Below, piece by piece: positions 47,369-59,655 of a stretch of DNA of 64,000 nt. The stretch comes from Sistotremastrum niveocremeum HHB9708 (Eukaryota; Basidiomycota; Agaricomycetes; Sistotremastrales; Sistotremastraceae): positions 695,028-759,027 of the forward strand of contig KV419406.1 of NCBI GenBank assembly GCA_001630475.1, given 5' to 3'. The first letter of the stretch is position 1; each line of letters begins with the position of its first letter. Below the pieces are notes generated by a model. It saw only the letters and a program-made list of their open reading frames with translations. It was not told the origin of the DNA and did not search any database. A program made the translations under genes and the position numbers.

Positions 47369-49077
47369 TTATAGCATCAAACCACAACTGTTCTGCATCT
47401 CTTCGTTCCTCTTTCGCTCAGATGCCAGTACCCGCCTAACCCTGTATAAATCAGCAAGCAAACGACTAGCTTCCTGCCATCTATTTCGGCACTTTCTCGA
47501 AGTCTCGTCCAAGCGATCATCCAATTCTGCCGAGCCGAAGTAATCGGACATCTTTCCGATGACAGGAACTAAACGAGCCGGGCCTCGAATCAGGGTAAGT
47601 TTTGCCTCAGGTGGCAGAATTCCGGCGAGAAAGTCGGCGACCGGGTGATATTGTCGAATCTTGCTGCAAAAGGCATGAATGTCTCGGAGACTCGGGGCGA
47701 ATACTTTCTGATCCGATTTGATTATGGGAGGAGAGATGGTAGCGTCCATATATATCCCAATGGAGATGAGCTTTCGACAATTCTGAGCGAATGGAAGGAG
47801 ACAGGAGAGCGTGGGAACGACTCCTTCGAAGCTCCCCCTGGCTTGAACGCAGAGCTCCAGATGCCTGAGCTCCGGGAAGCAAAGGGAGAATTCTCCGAGT
47901 TCTTCGTCGCTGAGGTTAGGTGGCATGGGATGTTCCAATACCAAAGATTCAAGGCGTCGCATAGAGAGCAACGGCTTTAGCACATTCATGGTCAAAGGTT
48001 CCTTGAACGAATCCGGCCCAAGTAGTCTCCAGTGTGCAAACATCATACCGAAGTCCCTCAAATTTGGAAAAGATGTTGCAACATGTTTGAGGAACGTTGG
48101 AATGTGGTCTTCCTGTGTGATCTCGACATGGAGGGAGACTATCCCGGTCATGATCCCACCCAGGACGCTCGCGGATAAACCAATTAAACTGGTACTTTCG
48201 AGGGAGAGCTCTCGGAGATTGATGAAATTTTCAGAGGAACCGCCTTGGAATTCGCTTTCATCGACCTGGGTCCCCTTAATCGCAAAAGTCGCAACCCAAA
48301 GTCGGACGAGATTCGACTGCTGTGAGAGCGTACGGAACGCATCCACCGATACCAGGTCTGGTGGTAACCCAAGCGAACGCAATGATGAAAAGGCCTTGAC
48401 AACTTTCGCTGTAATCTCCTCCGCTTCCGCAACATTGAATTCGTCTGACCCCTCTGTTTCTCTCGTCTTTAAACGTAAGGTACCGATGTTCGGTGATCTT
48501 CGTGCAAGGTGTTGTAGGAGAATGGTCGTATCCCACTCTGCGACGGTAAGATTGACCTCCTGCAATTTATCATGGAATAGTAGGGTGGCAAATGGGTTTG
48601 TAGCTGCCTTTTCGTCTTCCCAGTTCAATCTTGTGAGCGACGGAAGGAGGACCTCGCCTTGAGGAAGAGTAGTGAGAAGTTCCACTATCGCATCGTTCGA
48701 AACGGTTCGGAATGGATCGCGAGCGTGATGAACCGTCAGAGAGTGGATCCTGGAGCTGTAATGCCGAAATCTATCCCAGTGATCAGGAGTAAGATCTACA
48801 GAGAAGTTCTGCATTTAAGTCAGAACGGCTGAGGGAGTAATTTGAGAAACAGGCGCACCAGACTCCCCGATTCATCCTCACTCATGCCACACAGTAATTT
48901 CAAGATTTTGACGTATCCTGGTCCGTCGCGGTACAAAGCATCCAGAGCAATCTCGGATAGCCGTTTCGATATTCTAGCACAGGAGGAGAGGCTCCTTTTA
49001 TCAACAGACTCGAAGCACATAGCGACAAGCTCTGGGGTCTCCCAGAAAGCTTGGGTGGATGTATATATGTGAGCCAT
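47369..49077 (-). CDS. F-box-like/LRR family protein B
   Basis: Two exons (49077-48859, 48808-47369) give 552 residues. Exon 1 is exactly 219 nt, as in C and D, and encodes YTSTQAFWETPELVAMCFES then CARISKRLSEIALDALYRDGPG, the F-box-like part. Exon 2 opens with NFSVDLTPDHWDRFRHYSSR and continues with leucine-rich repeats (LRSLGLPPDLVS, LRELSLES, LRHLELCVQARGSFEG) and the family tail VADFLAGILPPEAKLTLIRG. A long plus-strand frame inside it (47925-48662) is a shadow. It is divergent from C with 528 bp between start codons, so the two may share upstream control. Confidence 0.8.
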
Positions 49078-49605
49078 CGGATATCTCAGACGGATGCTCT
49101 CGGGGATATCTAAGGGGGAAGTGGATACATTAATCAATCGCAATTGAAATATTGAAGTGAATCCTGTACTTACTTTATATTGATTTAGTAAGAGCTCCCG
49201 ATGCCGAAAGCGCGGTCACTGGCAGTGTGGCACCCGACGTTCAAGTCGGTTTAGTCGTGACGCCTGACACGCGCAGTCTACTCGGGGATCCTTGATGTTA
49301 CTTTAGCAGAATGGAACAACACTGATGCGCGTTAGTCGAGAAAATCGCGCTGATTTGACTAGGTAAAGATGATGAGGCGCGCAAAGGAGGTAAAGCAGTC
49401 CAAGGCCCGGATTTAACGGGCGTGTGTCCGAAGACTCCATCGGCGGCCAGGTCAACTTGAACGGCAGTTTCAGGCTTGGCTTCGAGCTCATAAAGCAAGT
49501 CGAACTCTTCTTCCAACTTTGAAGAGTAACTGTATCATCATCAAAATCGACCTTCACTCCATACAAGGCATTCTATCAAACTATACAAGGAACTGTAGAC
49601 CAGTG
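49078..49605. other. Divergent upstream region of family members B and C
   Basis: 528 bp between the start codons of B (-) and C (+). No gene is seen. It may act as a two-way control region. Confidence 0.4.
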
Positions 49606-51315
49606 ATGGCTCGAAGATATACAGCTCTCGAGGCTTTTTGGGAGACCCCCGAGCTTATTGCGATATGCTTCGAGCTCATGGACAAGCCGACACTCTCTAT
49701 CTGCGCCAGACTCTCGAATCGATTATCAGAACACGCTCTCAATACGTTATACCGCGACGGACCAGGCTACTTGCAGATCTTCAAGTTATTGGGTGTCATG
49801 AAGACAGATGGGGCGAGTATGCTGGTATGTCTAGTTCTCGGACTATATCCTGAACTCTTTCTGATATCAGACTTCGAGTATTCATACCGTGATGACATGA
49901 CTCCTGCTCATTGGGATAGATTTCGACACTACAGCTCTAGAATCCAATCTCTCGCTGTCCACTACCGTCAGGACGGATTTCTGAACATCTCAGACGGAGC
50001 GATGATCGATATTCTCGCTACACTCCCTCAAGGAGAAGTTCTCCTTCCCTCTCTTAGGAAATTGGAATGGGAGGATAATTGTCATGGCTCAACGTTCCCG
50101 TTCATTACAATCATGTTTCACAACCGGCTACAGGACGTCCATCTCAAGGTCGACGATATAGATGTCAACATAATCTTGCAACACCTGGCACGAAGGTCGC
50201 CAGTGATCAAGACTTTGCATCTGAAGATGAATGAGACACCGGTCCGGCAAAGATTTGGCTTTATCGGCATGCAAAATGAGATAGCTGAAATCGTCAAAAG
50301 CTTCCGTTCCTTGCATTCGATTGCTTTGCCTCCAGAATTATACTCCGTGGATGCGATACGCAACTTATCGTTCAACTCGGGTCTCGTCCGACTCTGGCTC
50401 ACAACTTTCGCGATCAAAGAGACGAAAGTGGATGACAGAGAAAGGCAGAGGGAGATCCACGACAGATCCCCCGACAACTTCACTGGCTTAAGAGCGCTCT
50501 CGCTTACCAGTGTCGGTTTAATCAATCTGTCAAATACTCCCATCGCGGGATATATGGCCGGCATAGTCTCGCTTCACGTCGAGATCTTACAAGAGGACCA
50601 CCCTTCAGGATTCCTGAGATTGGTCGCCACATCTTATCCCAATCTCCGGGACCTTGTTATGATCTACGCGATGTGGAGACCACCATTAACGCGAGCATCA
50701 TTCCAAGGAGCTTTGACGATGGACCTGCTGGAGCCGCTGCTGTCGATGCGACGCCTTCAATCTTTGGTCCTGGATCATCCAGTACCTCCGAACTTGAGCG
50801 ATGCTGATTTGGGAAGATTGGCTCTCGCCTTTCCAGAGCTCAAACATCTCGAGCTCTGCGTCCAGGCGTCGGGTGATCATCAGGAGAAAGTTCCTACTCT
50901 CTCGTGCCTTCTTCCATTCGCAGAGCATTGTCGAAAACTCATATCCATCGGCATATACATCGACGCTGCTGTCCGTCCTCCGATAATCACACCCGAGAAG
51001 AAGACATTTGCCGCGAGTCTTCGCGTCATGCAAGTTTTCTGCAGCAAGATTGGAGAGGATCACTTCGTCGTAGATTTTCTTGCTGCGATGCTGCCACCTG
51101 AAGCAGAGCTCACTTTGACCAGACACTCGGATCGACTGGTTCCTGTGGTTGGGAAGTTGTCAGAACACTTCCCGCCGGTAGATTCGGACACAGACTTGGA
51201 CGACACTTCAAAGAAGCATCGGCGTAGATGGGAAGAAGTTGGCCGCCTACTCGCTGATTTGCGCAGCGTTCGCGGCTTGCTGGCAAGTGGGAGACAGCAG
51301 AATGAAGAGGCGTAA
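49606..51315 (+). CDS. F-box-like/LRR family protein C
   Basis: The clearest member. The start is MARRYTALEAFWETPELIAI. With the family intron at 49825-49878 (GTATGT..GAG; 54 nt) it gives 551 residues. The intron is a multiple of three and has no stop in frame, so an unspliced transcript would encode the same protein with 18 extra residues. Exon 1 encodes the F-box-like part (CARLSNRLSEHALNTLYRDG). Exon 2 begins YSYRDDMTPAHWDRFRHYSSR. Leucine-rich repeats follow (LHSIALPPELYS, LRALSLTSVGLINLS, LKHLELCVQASG), then the tail VVDFLAAMLPPEAELTLTRH and RSVRGLLASGRQQNEEA. It is closest to D, then B, then A. Confidence 0.82.
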   Translation: MARRYTALEAFWETPELIAICFELMDKPTLSICARLSNRLSEHALNTLYRDGPGYLQIFKLLGVMKTDGASMLVCLVLGLYPELFLISDFEYSYRDDMTPAHWDRFRHYSSRIQSLAVHYRQDGFLNISDGAMIDILATLPQGEVLLPSLRKLEWEDNCHGSTFPFITIMFHNRLQDVHLKVDDIDVNIILQHLARRSPVIKTLHLKMNETPVRQRFGFIGMQNEIAEIVKSFRSLHSIALPPELYSVDAIRNLSFNSGLVRLWLTTFAIKETKVDDRERQREIHDRSPDNFTGLRALSLTSVGLINLSNTPIAGYMAGIVSLHVEILQEDHPSGFLRLVATSYPNLRDLVMIYAMWRPPLTRASFQGALTMDLLEPLLSMRRLQSLVLDHPVPPNLSDADLGRLALAFPELKHLELCVQASGDHQEKVPTLSCLLPFAEHCRKLISIGIYIDAAVRPPIITPEKKTFAASLRVMQVFCSKIGEDHFVVDFLAAMLPPEAELTLTRHSDRLVPVVGKLSEHFPPVDSDTDLDDTSKKHRRRWEEVGRLLADLRSVRGLLASGRQQNEEA

Positions 51316-51822
51316 GTTTCGCAATATAAGCGACCGAAGCATCACTAATAGGACAGCGACCCTGGCATAAATTGTCAACAGAAGATGAGCGCCTGGAGCG
51401 CTTGGCGATTAACATTATACATTATTAAACTCGACAACATATATTCCGATCTGTCCTGATCTTCTCTCTCTCGAGTCCGACACTGGATCGATCCTGTCAT
51501 CAATCATGACTTCTCTTGCAAGCTGAGAGCCAGATATCCGAGACGGAAAAGATTAATTGAAAGAGCGTGATTATTGATAGACGTAGTTGCAAGATTAGAC
51601 TGTCAATGTACGATGCACTATGAAATAGAGTAACAGAAAGACAAGAATGAACAAGAGATATTAGTAAAGGTACAAGAAGATGACCATGCATTTGAAGATA
51701 TCCCGCATGCATAGTACCTGGCGTGAATGAAAGCGATAGAACAGATTTCCCCCGATACCCAACACCCCGATACATGAGAGAAGAAGTGAGAATTTAGTCA
51801 GGTCGCGATGAGACAATGGATG
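51316..51822. other. Convergent intergenic region
   Basis: The 3' flanks of C and the DUF6533 gene meet here. No gene is seen. Confidence 0.45.
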
Positions 51823-54800
51823 TTATCTCCACCCGTCATCGACGCGATATCGATCATGTCGCTGTGCTCCCACATCAGCGTTTGCATCTTCCACTGCTCC
51901 ACTACTAGAATGATAACCAACGTTCGCACTTTCGTCCCGATGAGAAATTGGAGGGATGAGCGCGTCGAGTGCAGTAGGCGAATATGCCGAATTCGGCGAA
52001 TTCGGCGAGTGCGGGGCATAGAGAGTCTGCGGTGAGGGAGGGGAAACGAGCGTTTGTGGTGAGCTTGGATATGAATTTGGATGAGGATGTGTGGGTGGAT
52101 GAGGGGAAGATCCCTGAGGCTGAGGGGGTGGATGGAGGTGGGTGTTATGAGGGGAGTACGCGTCTGGAGAGCGTTCGGTCATCTCGAGTTCTTCGACTTT
52201 GATGATCGGTTTTTGACGCGTCTGCGTTTGCGTCTGCGAGGTAGAATGGGAATGCGTTGGTGGTGGTGGCAGTGGTGACGAAGAAAATTCCGGATCACGG
52301 AGCGAATGAGGGTGTGGGTGTGATGTATCATGAGGCGAAGCCGATGAAGTCGGTTCATCAAGGACTGAGGTCTTCCTCCGTCGTCTTCGTCGCCATCCGA
52401 ATAGACTTCTGAACCCTCCTCCTCCTACATCACTCTCGCGCAACTCATCTTCTCGTTCCTCAGGACGTTCTCCGTCATCTTCGACATCCTCTCCTTCATC
52501 TTCGACAACTTTTCCCTTGCCTTTCCCTTCGACACCACCCTTCAGCCTCCTCCCAGGACCCTTCGCGTCCCCATCCCGCTCGTGCGATCTCGACCTTGGT
52601 CCTGGAGACGTCGGCGAACCCGGATAATGGCTCTTCCGCACCCTCTTCCCACCCAACATAGGCTTAGGAAACAACTCCGTCCAATGACTCTTCCTCTCGC
52701 CCCTCTTCCTCCCCTCCCTTTCCTCCCTCTGGATATCGGCAATCGCCGTCCGATCGATGTATCGATCTCTATAACTTTGTGGTCGAAGACCGGATCCGTA
52801 CTCGATCTCGAGCTCGACGGGATGTCTCGTTCTTTTCACTCCACTTCCTTCCCGACCGTAGGCAGGTTTTCCTACTCCTTCGCCTTCCTCAGCGGGGTCG
52901 ACGTCGGCCTCACGCCCATTGTTGACTTTGCGACCACCAGCGCTGGTAGAAGACGCATTCCGTCGATGACTCTGATTCTGACTCTGATCCCGAATTTGAC
53001 TCAACGCGCCTGCACGTGTGAGATCCGAGAACGTTCGAAGAGCTGATAGACGCGTCGAACTGTGTTGTCGGGAATGCGAGTGGGTTCTTGACTGTGAAGC
53101 CGAGTTCGAATTCGGATGGGATTGGGATTGGGATTGGGATTGGTGACGAGAATGTGAAAGGGAGGGCGAAGGTCGGATTGGAAGCGGGAGTGACGCAGGG
53201 AGGTCTGTGGGAACCAGCGGTGCCTCTGCTGAAGGCGACGCGGGTGAAGGGGAGATAGGTGAGGAGGGTTTGGCCAATGAACACCTTCTCGACCTCTCTG
53301 GCGACCTCGAATGCGAATGTGATCCAGATCCGGAGTAGGTCTGAGACTGTGATCGCGAGAAGGCAAGTGAGAGCGCGACGCCCTCCGAATTGCACGCGTC
53401 GACGGCTGTTGATGTACCCGCTATACTCTCGTATCCTCCATCTCGCTCTTCGCCATACTCGTCTTGGCCTTCCACAAGCTTATCCCCCATCTCGTACTCA
53501 TCCGCACCGCTCCCCCTCGTACCGCTCCCCACGTCCGTCGCCTCCGTCACCTCAGTGTCTCCCGTCTCTCCCGTTTCTCCCGTCAACCCCGTCCCAGTAA
53601 CAAACCCCACCCCACTCGCACTAGTCGATCCAAGCACAACGCTAACACTCTGCGAATCTAACAATACTCCGCGAACGTTGAGGATTATGCGTGAAGCCAT
53701 GACTGATGTTCCGGCGCGGTAGAACATTAGGAGAAGTTGACCTAGAGCGGGCTACATAAATAATTAGCAATTGATAATTGCGACGAAAGAAGTTTCGGAT
53801 TGCGAAGAAGGAAGACAGTAGGAAGTGGGGACGGGAGGAAGGGAGAAGTGGGGTTGGAAGGAAGGGACTTACAGATGCGACGTGGAGGAGGATGAGGTTT
53901 GCGAGTGCTATTGCAAATATCATGAAGAAGTAGAGGAAACCGTCGCGGTAGAGGGCTTTGAATAGTGGCATATGCATCAACACATTATTCCTCACTACCG
54001 CACATCAGCATCCAAACCCAAAACATTAAAGAGAGGGGGGACATACGATGATCCACAGCCTTCCAAAAAGTAAGCATAAAAACCACCGCCTCAAAAACCA
54101 TCGGACAAGTCCACACAAGCGCAGTAAATCGAACATTCTCAACCCAATAGCACCCGGTCAATAATCCCGGAATAGGGATGTATGGATAAGAGAGGACTTG
54201 AAGACGGATGGAGACTATTATTACGAATACTGCTAGGGAGAGCATTGTGAATAGACCGGTTAGGGAGATTAGGAGGGAGATGGGGCGGGAGCGTTCCCAG
54301 ATTGCTATTGTGCGGAGGACGAGGAGGACTGTGCGACCGAAGGGAGCGATGATGGATAGCAGTGGTAGCGGGTAGTAGCGGGTACCGAACAATAGAGAGT
54401 GAGCGGGAAAGAGTTAGAGTTATCTTAGTGAGTTGGGAGAGGGACGTACAAACGACGATTGAAACGTCAAAGTAGGCTAGAGCTACGTCGATGTAGAACC
54501 ATGGTCTGCAGCTGTTGTGGGTGGCATGAGTATTGGACTGAGCAGGAGATGACTAGGCGTACAATGCGGGGCCGACGTTTGGATTGAGAAATGCATTGAG
54601 GTGAATGGTAAGGTCAATGGCGGGGACGTAACGATTCTAACACTCGTTAGCTACATCGTGTAATTGACGAAATGAAGTGGCATACGAGAATATAGAGTAC
54701 TTTTCCAACATTCCAGTTCTCCTTCCAGATGTATTCCACTTCACGGTCACTGTATACGCAACCCAATTAACGCTTCCTGATGAGACTGAAATGATTAGAA

Positions 54801-54856
54801 CTCGTATACGCACAAAGTGAGGAGCCAGTCGTATATGAGTATAGTAACGGCAGCAA
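51823..54856 (-). CDS. DUF6533 seven-helix membrane protein with long disordered tail
   Basis: Function unknown; DUF6533 proteins are polytopic membrane proteins expanded in basidiomycetes. Several exons join to give VAAVTILIYDWLLTFDREVEY then IWKENWNVGKVLYIL (the defining motif), NRYVPAIDL, CRPWFYIDVALAYFDVSIVV, RTIAIWERS with following helices, PMVFEAVVFMLTFWKAV, LFKALYRDGFLYFFMIF, and ASRIILNVRG. About 600 further residues follow, rich in Ser, His, Gln, Pro and acid clusters. This tail is far longer than I would expect for the family. It includes SQSQSQ runs from a (GGGATT)-type repeat near 53111-53137. The first coding exon is not resolved: an ATG at 55040 opens MESELQQLYDVVFDFRVTH, but its phase does not match the exon at 54856. 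Confidence 0.72.
53111..53137. repeat. Hexanucleotide repeat inside the DUF6533 tail
   Basis: About four tandem GGGATT units, read on the minus strand as alternating Gln and Ser codons. It stays in frame, so length changes alter only the tail. Confidence 0.6.
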
Positions 54857-56090
54857 CTTGAAACAGGAGTTAGATTCGGACGATAGGGGAAGCATTACAA
54901 GACGGACTAGCAGTGAACTAGAGATCTCGATCAACATTTCGTCTCCTATACAACGGAATAAAAAGAAATGGTCGAAGGCTCACATGCGTCACTCGGAAAT
55001 CAAACACGACATCATACAACTGCTGCAATTCCGACTCCATAAACCCCCTCACTGGACTCTGCCCTTAGGCCTTTGCACAGGACAGCAGCGGACGGAAGCC
55101 AAGGTGCTTGTCACCGACGTCCAAGACGCAGAAGACAGCGAGGACCGTGACGCGACAAGAAACAGAGAAATTGACCGACGGAAGGAGAAGGCGAGCGGTG
55201 GAGCAAAGTGGAGAGGACAGCGAATCAAATCTTCCGATCATCCACTTCCATCAATAGACACAATCAATCAATCAATCACAATCATAATCTCTGATTAGCA
55301 GCTCCGCTGCCGAGTCGCCGAGTCCAGCTCCAGAATCGAAGCTTCTTTAGAACGTTCCTGAGTTTCGCCGATTGGACGCCGTCCCCTCGGGTCCATCGGC
55401 TTCGTCGGGCGGCAGCGGAGCAATATAACCTCTCTCGGATATTTGCCTTATTAGGCTCGCGCTTTTCCTCGTGTCACCGTACTGGCTTTCGACGGTGTAA
55501 ATCTTGGAAAGTCGAACAGAAATCAGGAACGCTCAGGAACGCCACTGTCCGCTTCGAGATCTTGGAGATCTTCCGGGATTGACAGTAATGACAGCTCTGG
55601 GAATATTTTCACCTGTCTCTTTTGTTTGACATCGCTTCTTTTCATCCATACTCACAGCGCTGCTCACACGCCCCTCTCCTAAGAAGCAATTCTAAACCTA
55701 TTAGCCGCTGCTATAGCGCTATCAACGGACTGTACATCCAGACTCACTTTGCCCAAAGGCCGGGTCGCCGAAATGCTATAGTCCTGTAGACGCAAAAGCC
55801 TCCTGAAGAGATTTGAGCTTAGCGACTGAGCTCGTGGCATAGAGTGATATTTGCACGAGGCAGACTTGACAAGCAAGGCACAGATCCATTAACAGCACCC
55901 GCGCCCTCAGGATCTGCCATCTCGTGTGACGCGATTGACAGCTTCTCCGCTCTGCTCACGCCGATAAGTTGTCCAGGAACGAACTCAAATATGTATCACT
56001 AAATCTATTCATTCCCGCTAACGCACAGACTATTTTTACAAAACACAATCAGAACGCGACCTGCATCCCAAACAACCCACAAAGACACCG
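54857..56090. other. Intergenic region upstream of the DUF6533 gene
   Basis: It probably holds the unresolved first exon of the DUF6533 gene (candidate ATG at 55040) and the OPT 3' flank. A short AATC tandem repeat lies near 55261-55278. Confidence 0.4.
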
Positions 56091-59000
56091 CTAAGTCGAG
56101 GCACACCGATCAACAGACAACGTCGCCGAATTTCCCCACCTGAAAACCCCCCAATCAATTTCAACGCCTTACACACAATGGAAGATGAACGTACCAGTTG
56201 GGGAAATCAACCGCTTTCCCACTTGCTCCGAATACTGCGAAACTCTATCCACCAGCGTCAGTTAGTCTTCATATAGCATGGTTCAGGAGGAACGATGACG
56301 TACGAGGATGAAGAGGATAACTTGACTTCCGCCGTCCCTGAAAATCATCATCGTCAGGAACACAATCATAGAATAACAAATCCAAAAAGGAAGCTTGACG
56401 GCATGTACGCCGTCATAGAACCCGATCAGAAGAGATAGGAACTCACAAGGCGGCCGACGTGAGATAATTGTACTGCAAAAATATCCAAGTCAGGTTCCGT
56501 CGCTAACAAAAGACTAGAAGAGAAAAGCGTACCTTCTTGAACCAACCCGGTCGTCTAGTCCTAGCCCACCACTGACTGGTAACACCAATAACAAGACAAC
56601 TCCACCACATCCCATTAACCGAAAAAGGCAACCACCCAATATAAAGCAACACAATCGGCGTATTCATATACCTCATCAACCGTCCCCACTTCGTCTGTTC
56701 ACCCTTAAACGCGTATTTATGAAGAAGGAAGAATGGGAGAGGCATGAAGAGGCCTAGGAAGATGCTGAATGGGACGAGCCAGTAGGGTTTTCCGAAGACG
56801 AAGAGTTCTTTGACTAGGGCGCCCATTGCTACGCTGTTGGAGTTGTATTGTTGGATTATCCAGCCGGACCAGACACGGGTGCCTATGGGGTCTTGGAGGA
56901 CTGCGCGGTTGTTGTCTACGATGCTTATCATCACTATCTCCACATCAGTATACTGCTTGAAAATGAGGGGGGAGGGGAGAGGGCGTACTGGTGTAGTTGA
57001 ATATTGAACCGATTATAGATCCGAGCATCTGAGAAGCGAATGTAAGACGCGGAGGGATCTTGTTGTATTGGCCCAGTTTGAGATCTTGGAGCATGTACAG
57101 CGTCTGGAATGATGTGCTGTTTCCGAATAGGTTCGCGTACATGACCGTTCTATTGGACACCTTCATCAACGTCCGTTCGTTATCACAATTTGGGAGGAGG
57201 GACGTACATTGGATTTCCGGCGTGGATGAACGCGGCGATGATTTGGATTGCACCTTTTACTGTTATACTGAATCCAGTCGTTGCGGTTACTGAAATGATG
57301 AACGTATCATTATCATTATCGAATAGGGAGATGAAGGAAGGACGTACTGAATCCGAGGAAGATAGCGAAGAAAGCGCTAAGAGCGGTAAAGAGCAATGCA
57401 CTCCACCAAGGCATCAAAGGATGTCCAGATCCATTCCCGTACTACAGTCACCCAAACGTTAACACCTCGACCCGAATAATCAGATAGCGGGAAGAGGACG
57501 TACGTTACATCCAATAGCCACAGCCAGGGCACCGAACAGAAGCGAGATGTACCACCACTGCGGAACTTCTTTATAAACTTTCATCTCTACACCCAATCAA
57601 TCAATTTTTCGTCTTTCGACAAAAGGGGAGGAAAGGGACGTACTCTCAAAATGCGGATCCTGAATATCCTGATCCACCCCCCTCCTCAACCACTTCATCC
57701 CCCCAAACGCCTCTCTCAACTCCCTCCAATTCCAAATCAGAACATGTACAATCGCAGCCCCAAGACTTAAATTATAAGCTAATTGCGAGATGGCATATGT
57801 AGTAGTGTATCGGGGTGCGCCGTAGACTGCGAGTTTGGCGGGGTCGAGTGTGTTTTCGGGGGTTAGGATTAGGGATTGGTTGTATGCTGAGCCGTCGGAT
57901 GCGAAGAGGTCTGTGGACACTTGAGGTTTGTTAGTAGGAGTATCAGAGGCATGGTGGGGACGGAAAGGGATTTACTGAATGGAAGGTTCCGGCCGTTGAA
58001 TACGTTTCCGTAGTATGCGGATGTAAGGATGATATATCCGAGTGCCATCCCCACTAAACCATCGTAAAAAATCCCTTCCTATACATACGCACACGCGGGA
58101 CTTACTAAACGAATTCAACTCTGGCAAAATCCATCAGTCTTGGTTCTAATTCATTTTGAAGGGAAAAAACGCACGAGTTTGTAAAGGCCAAATCAAAGGA
58201 TTGCCCTGTGTAATCAACGTCCAACTAGTGGAGAAACTAAACAATCCAATGCCCTCATTACTCGATCCAGCACCGAAGAGATTCCGGACGAATGTGTGTC
58301 GTCCGTTATCTGCGAGACAGATTATGGATATTGCGGTGAGGAGGGGGAAGGGGTATTGAGGGATCCATTCCCAGAAGAATATTGCGCAGAACTGGTATTG
58401 TTTGTTTAGGCGGGGTGAAGAACAAGGTGTAGAGGAGACTTACGACGATCCAGAAGTAACGTCTTGATGAAAGAGCATGAAAGTCAGTATGGAATAATAT
58501 GGCGGAAATGGGTACAGACCTCTTTTTGTGATTAAGGAGACCGCCCCAGTGAAGTGACTGCAGCAGATTCACAACGGAGATGTTCGAGGGATAGAATGCG
58601 CTATTAATGTGTCAGTATTTTTAACCACAATCTTGAAGATGAAACTCACTATGTCGGATAAACCAGGAGTGTACGGACTGCACGACGCAATCAAAACCGG
58701 GTCAGACGAAGGAGAGACGAAAGGATAACGTACGAAGACCGGCGATACCGTATCCTATCATCTGAGTCGAGAAGATCTGGAACATCGCCACTGCACCGTT
58801 GAGCTTGATATCATAGAACAGATCTATCACGCCGACGCAATCAACAATCCGCTTCAAACGGAAAGGAAAAGGCTTACTGAGCGCAGCGATAATTTCCATG
58901 GCAGTAGAAACATTCGAAGCCGTCGAGCTCATAATAACGATACACCTATCTCGCGAAAAGTACGTAAGTCGTGCGAAAGGAGAATTATTCCAAGTGAGGA

Positions 59001-59655
59001 AAGTACTGACGTATGTTCTATAAAAATTGGAAAAGCAGTGAGTCGAGGGAAGAAGAGGCTCGGAATGGAATGACGAGTTACCTTTGATATTGAACGGCCC
59101 GGGATTGAGGTATCTGAACCATCCGCGACGGGGGAGAAGCTCTGCGCTATCGTTAGATGGAGACTGGGCACGTGAGTGAGGGTCGCACCTTCCATCGCTT
59201 TTCCTAAGATGTAGGCGATGATAAGGACGAATAGCTGAGAGACGGTTGCATTCTATATTTGCAAAATGTCAGATGAGTGTTCGATAGAATAGAGTAGAAC
59301 GAACCTGGGGTTTGAAAGTATAGATCGTCCCCAAAACACTAGCGAAAGCGCTCAATCCAACACCCAAGAAGATCGTCCGAAAAGTGAAAACAGGAAGCGA
59401 AGGATCGTCGTCGGTCGAGATGACGAGGACAGCGACATCTTGAGCGGCCTTGATAATCTCTTCATCGCCTTCTTCGCTAGTTGCATCTGGGTCTTTATGA
59501 TCGCCGTCGTATTCCTTCACATAGACGTCGTCGAGTGATCCGGAGTCGGGTGTGTCGCCCTTTGATGGCTTCTTCTCGTCCATGTGGAGGTCGCCAGTGA
59601 GCTCCGGAACAGAAGCGAGGTCATCGCCTGCAAGAGGCGTCGTCGGTATGATCAT
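56091..59655 (-). CDS. OPT family oligopeptide transporter
   Basis: A proton-coupled transporter of the OPT family, which imports tetra- and pentapeptides or related compounds across the plasma membrane. Many short introns split it; exons join to about 780-800 residues. The soluble N terminus (MIIPTTPLAGDDLASVPELT) is acidic and leads to DDPSLPVFTFRTIFLGVGLS, the family opening. Then come TFKPQNATVSQLFVLIIAY, LNGAVAMFQIFSTQMIGYG, YFWIVFCAIFFWEWIPQYPF, FNGRNLPF, PRYTTTYAISQLAYNLSLG, a cytosolic loop before PQWWYISLLFGALAVAIG, GNPMYVPP, LQDLKLGQYNKIPPR, VWSGWIIQQYNSNSVAMGAL, and the WGRLMRYMNTPIV segment. The end is a PNWWGN motif. Upstream sequence on the minus strand has no earlier in-frame start that I can support. 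Substrate is not readable. Confidence 0.9.

Noticed and set aside
47925-48662. 245-codon open frame on the plus strand
   Set aside because: It lies opposite the coding strand of family protein B, whose relatives confirm the minus strand as coding.
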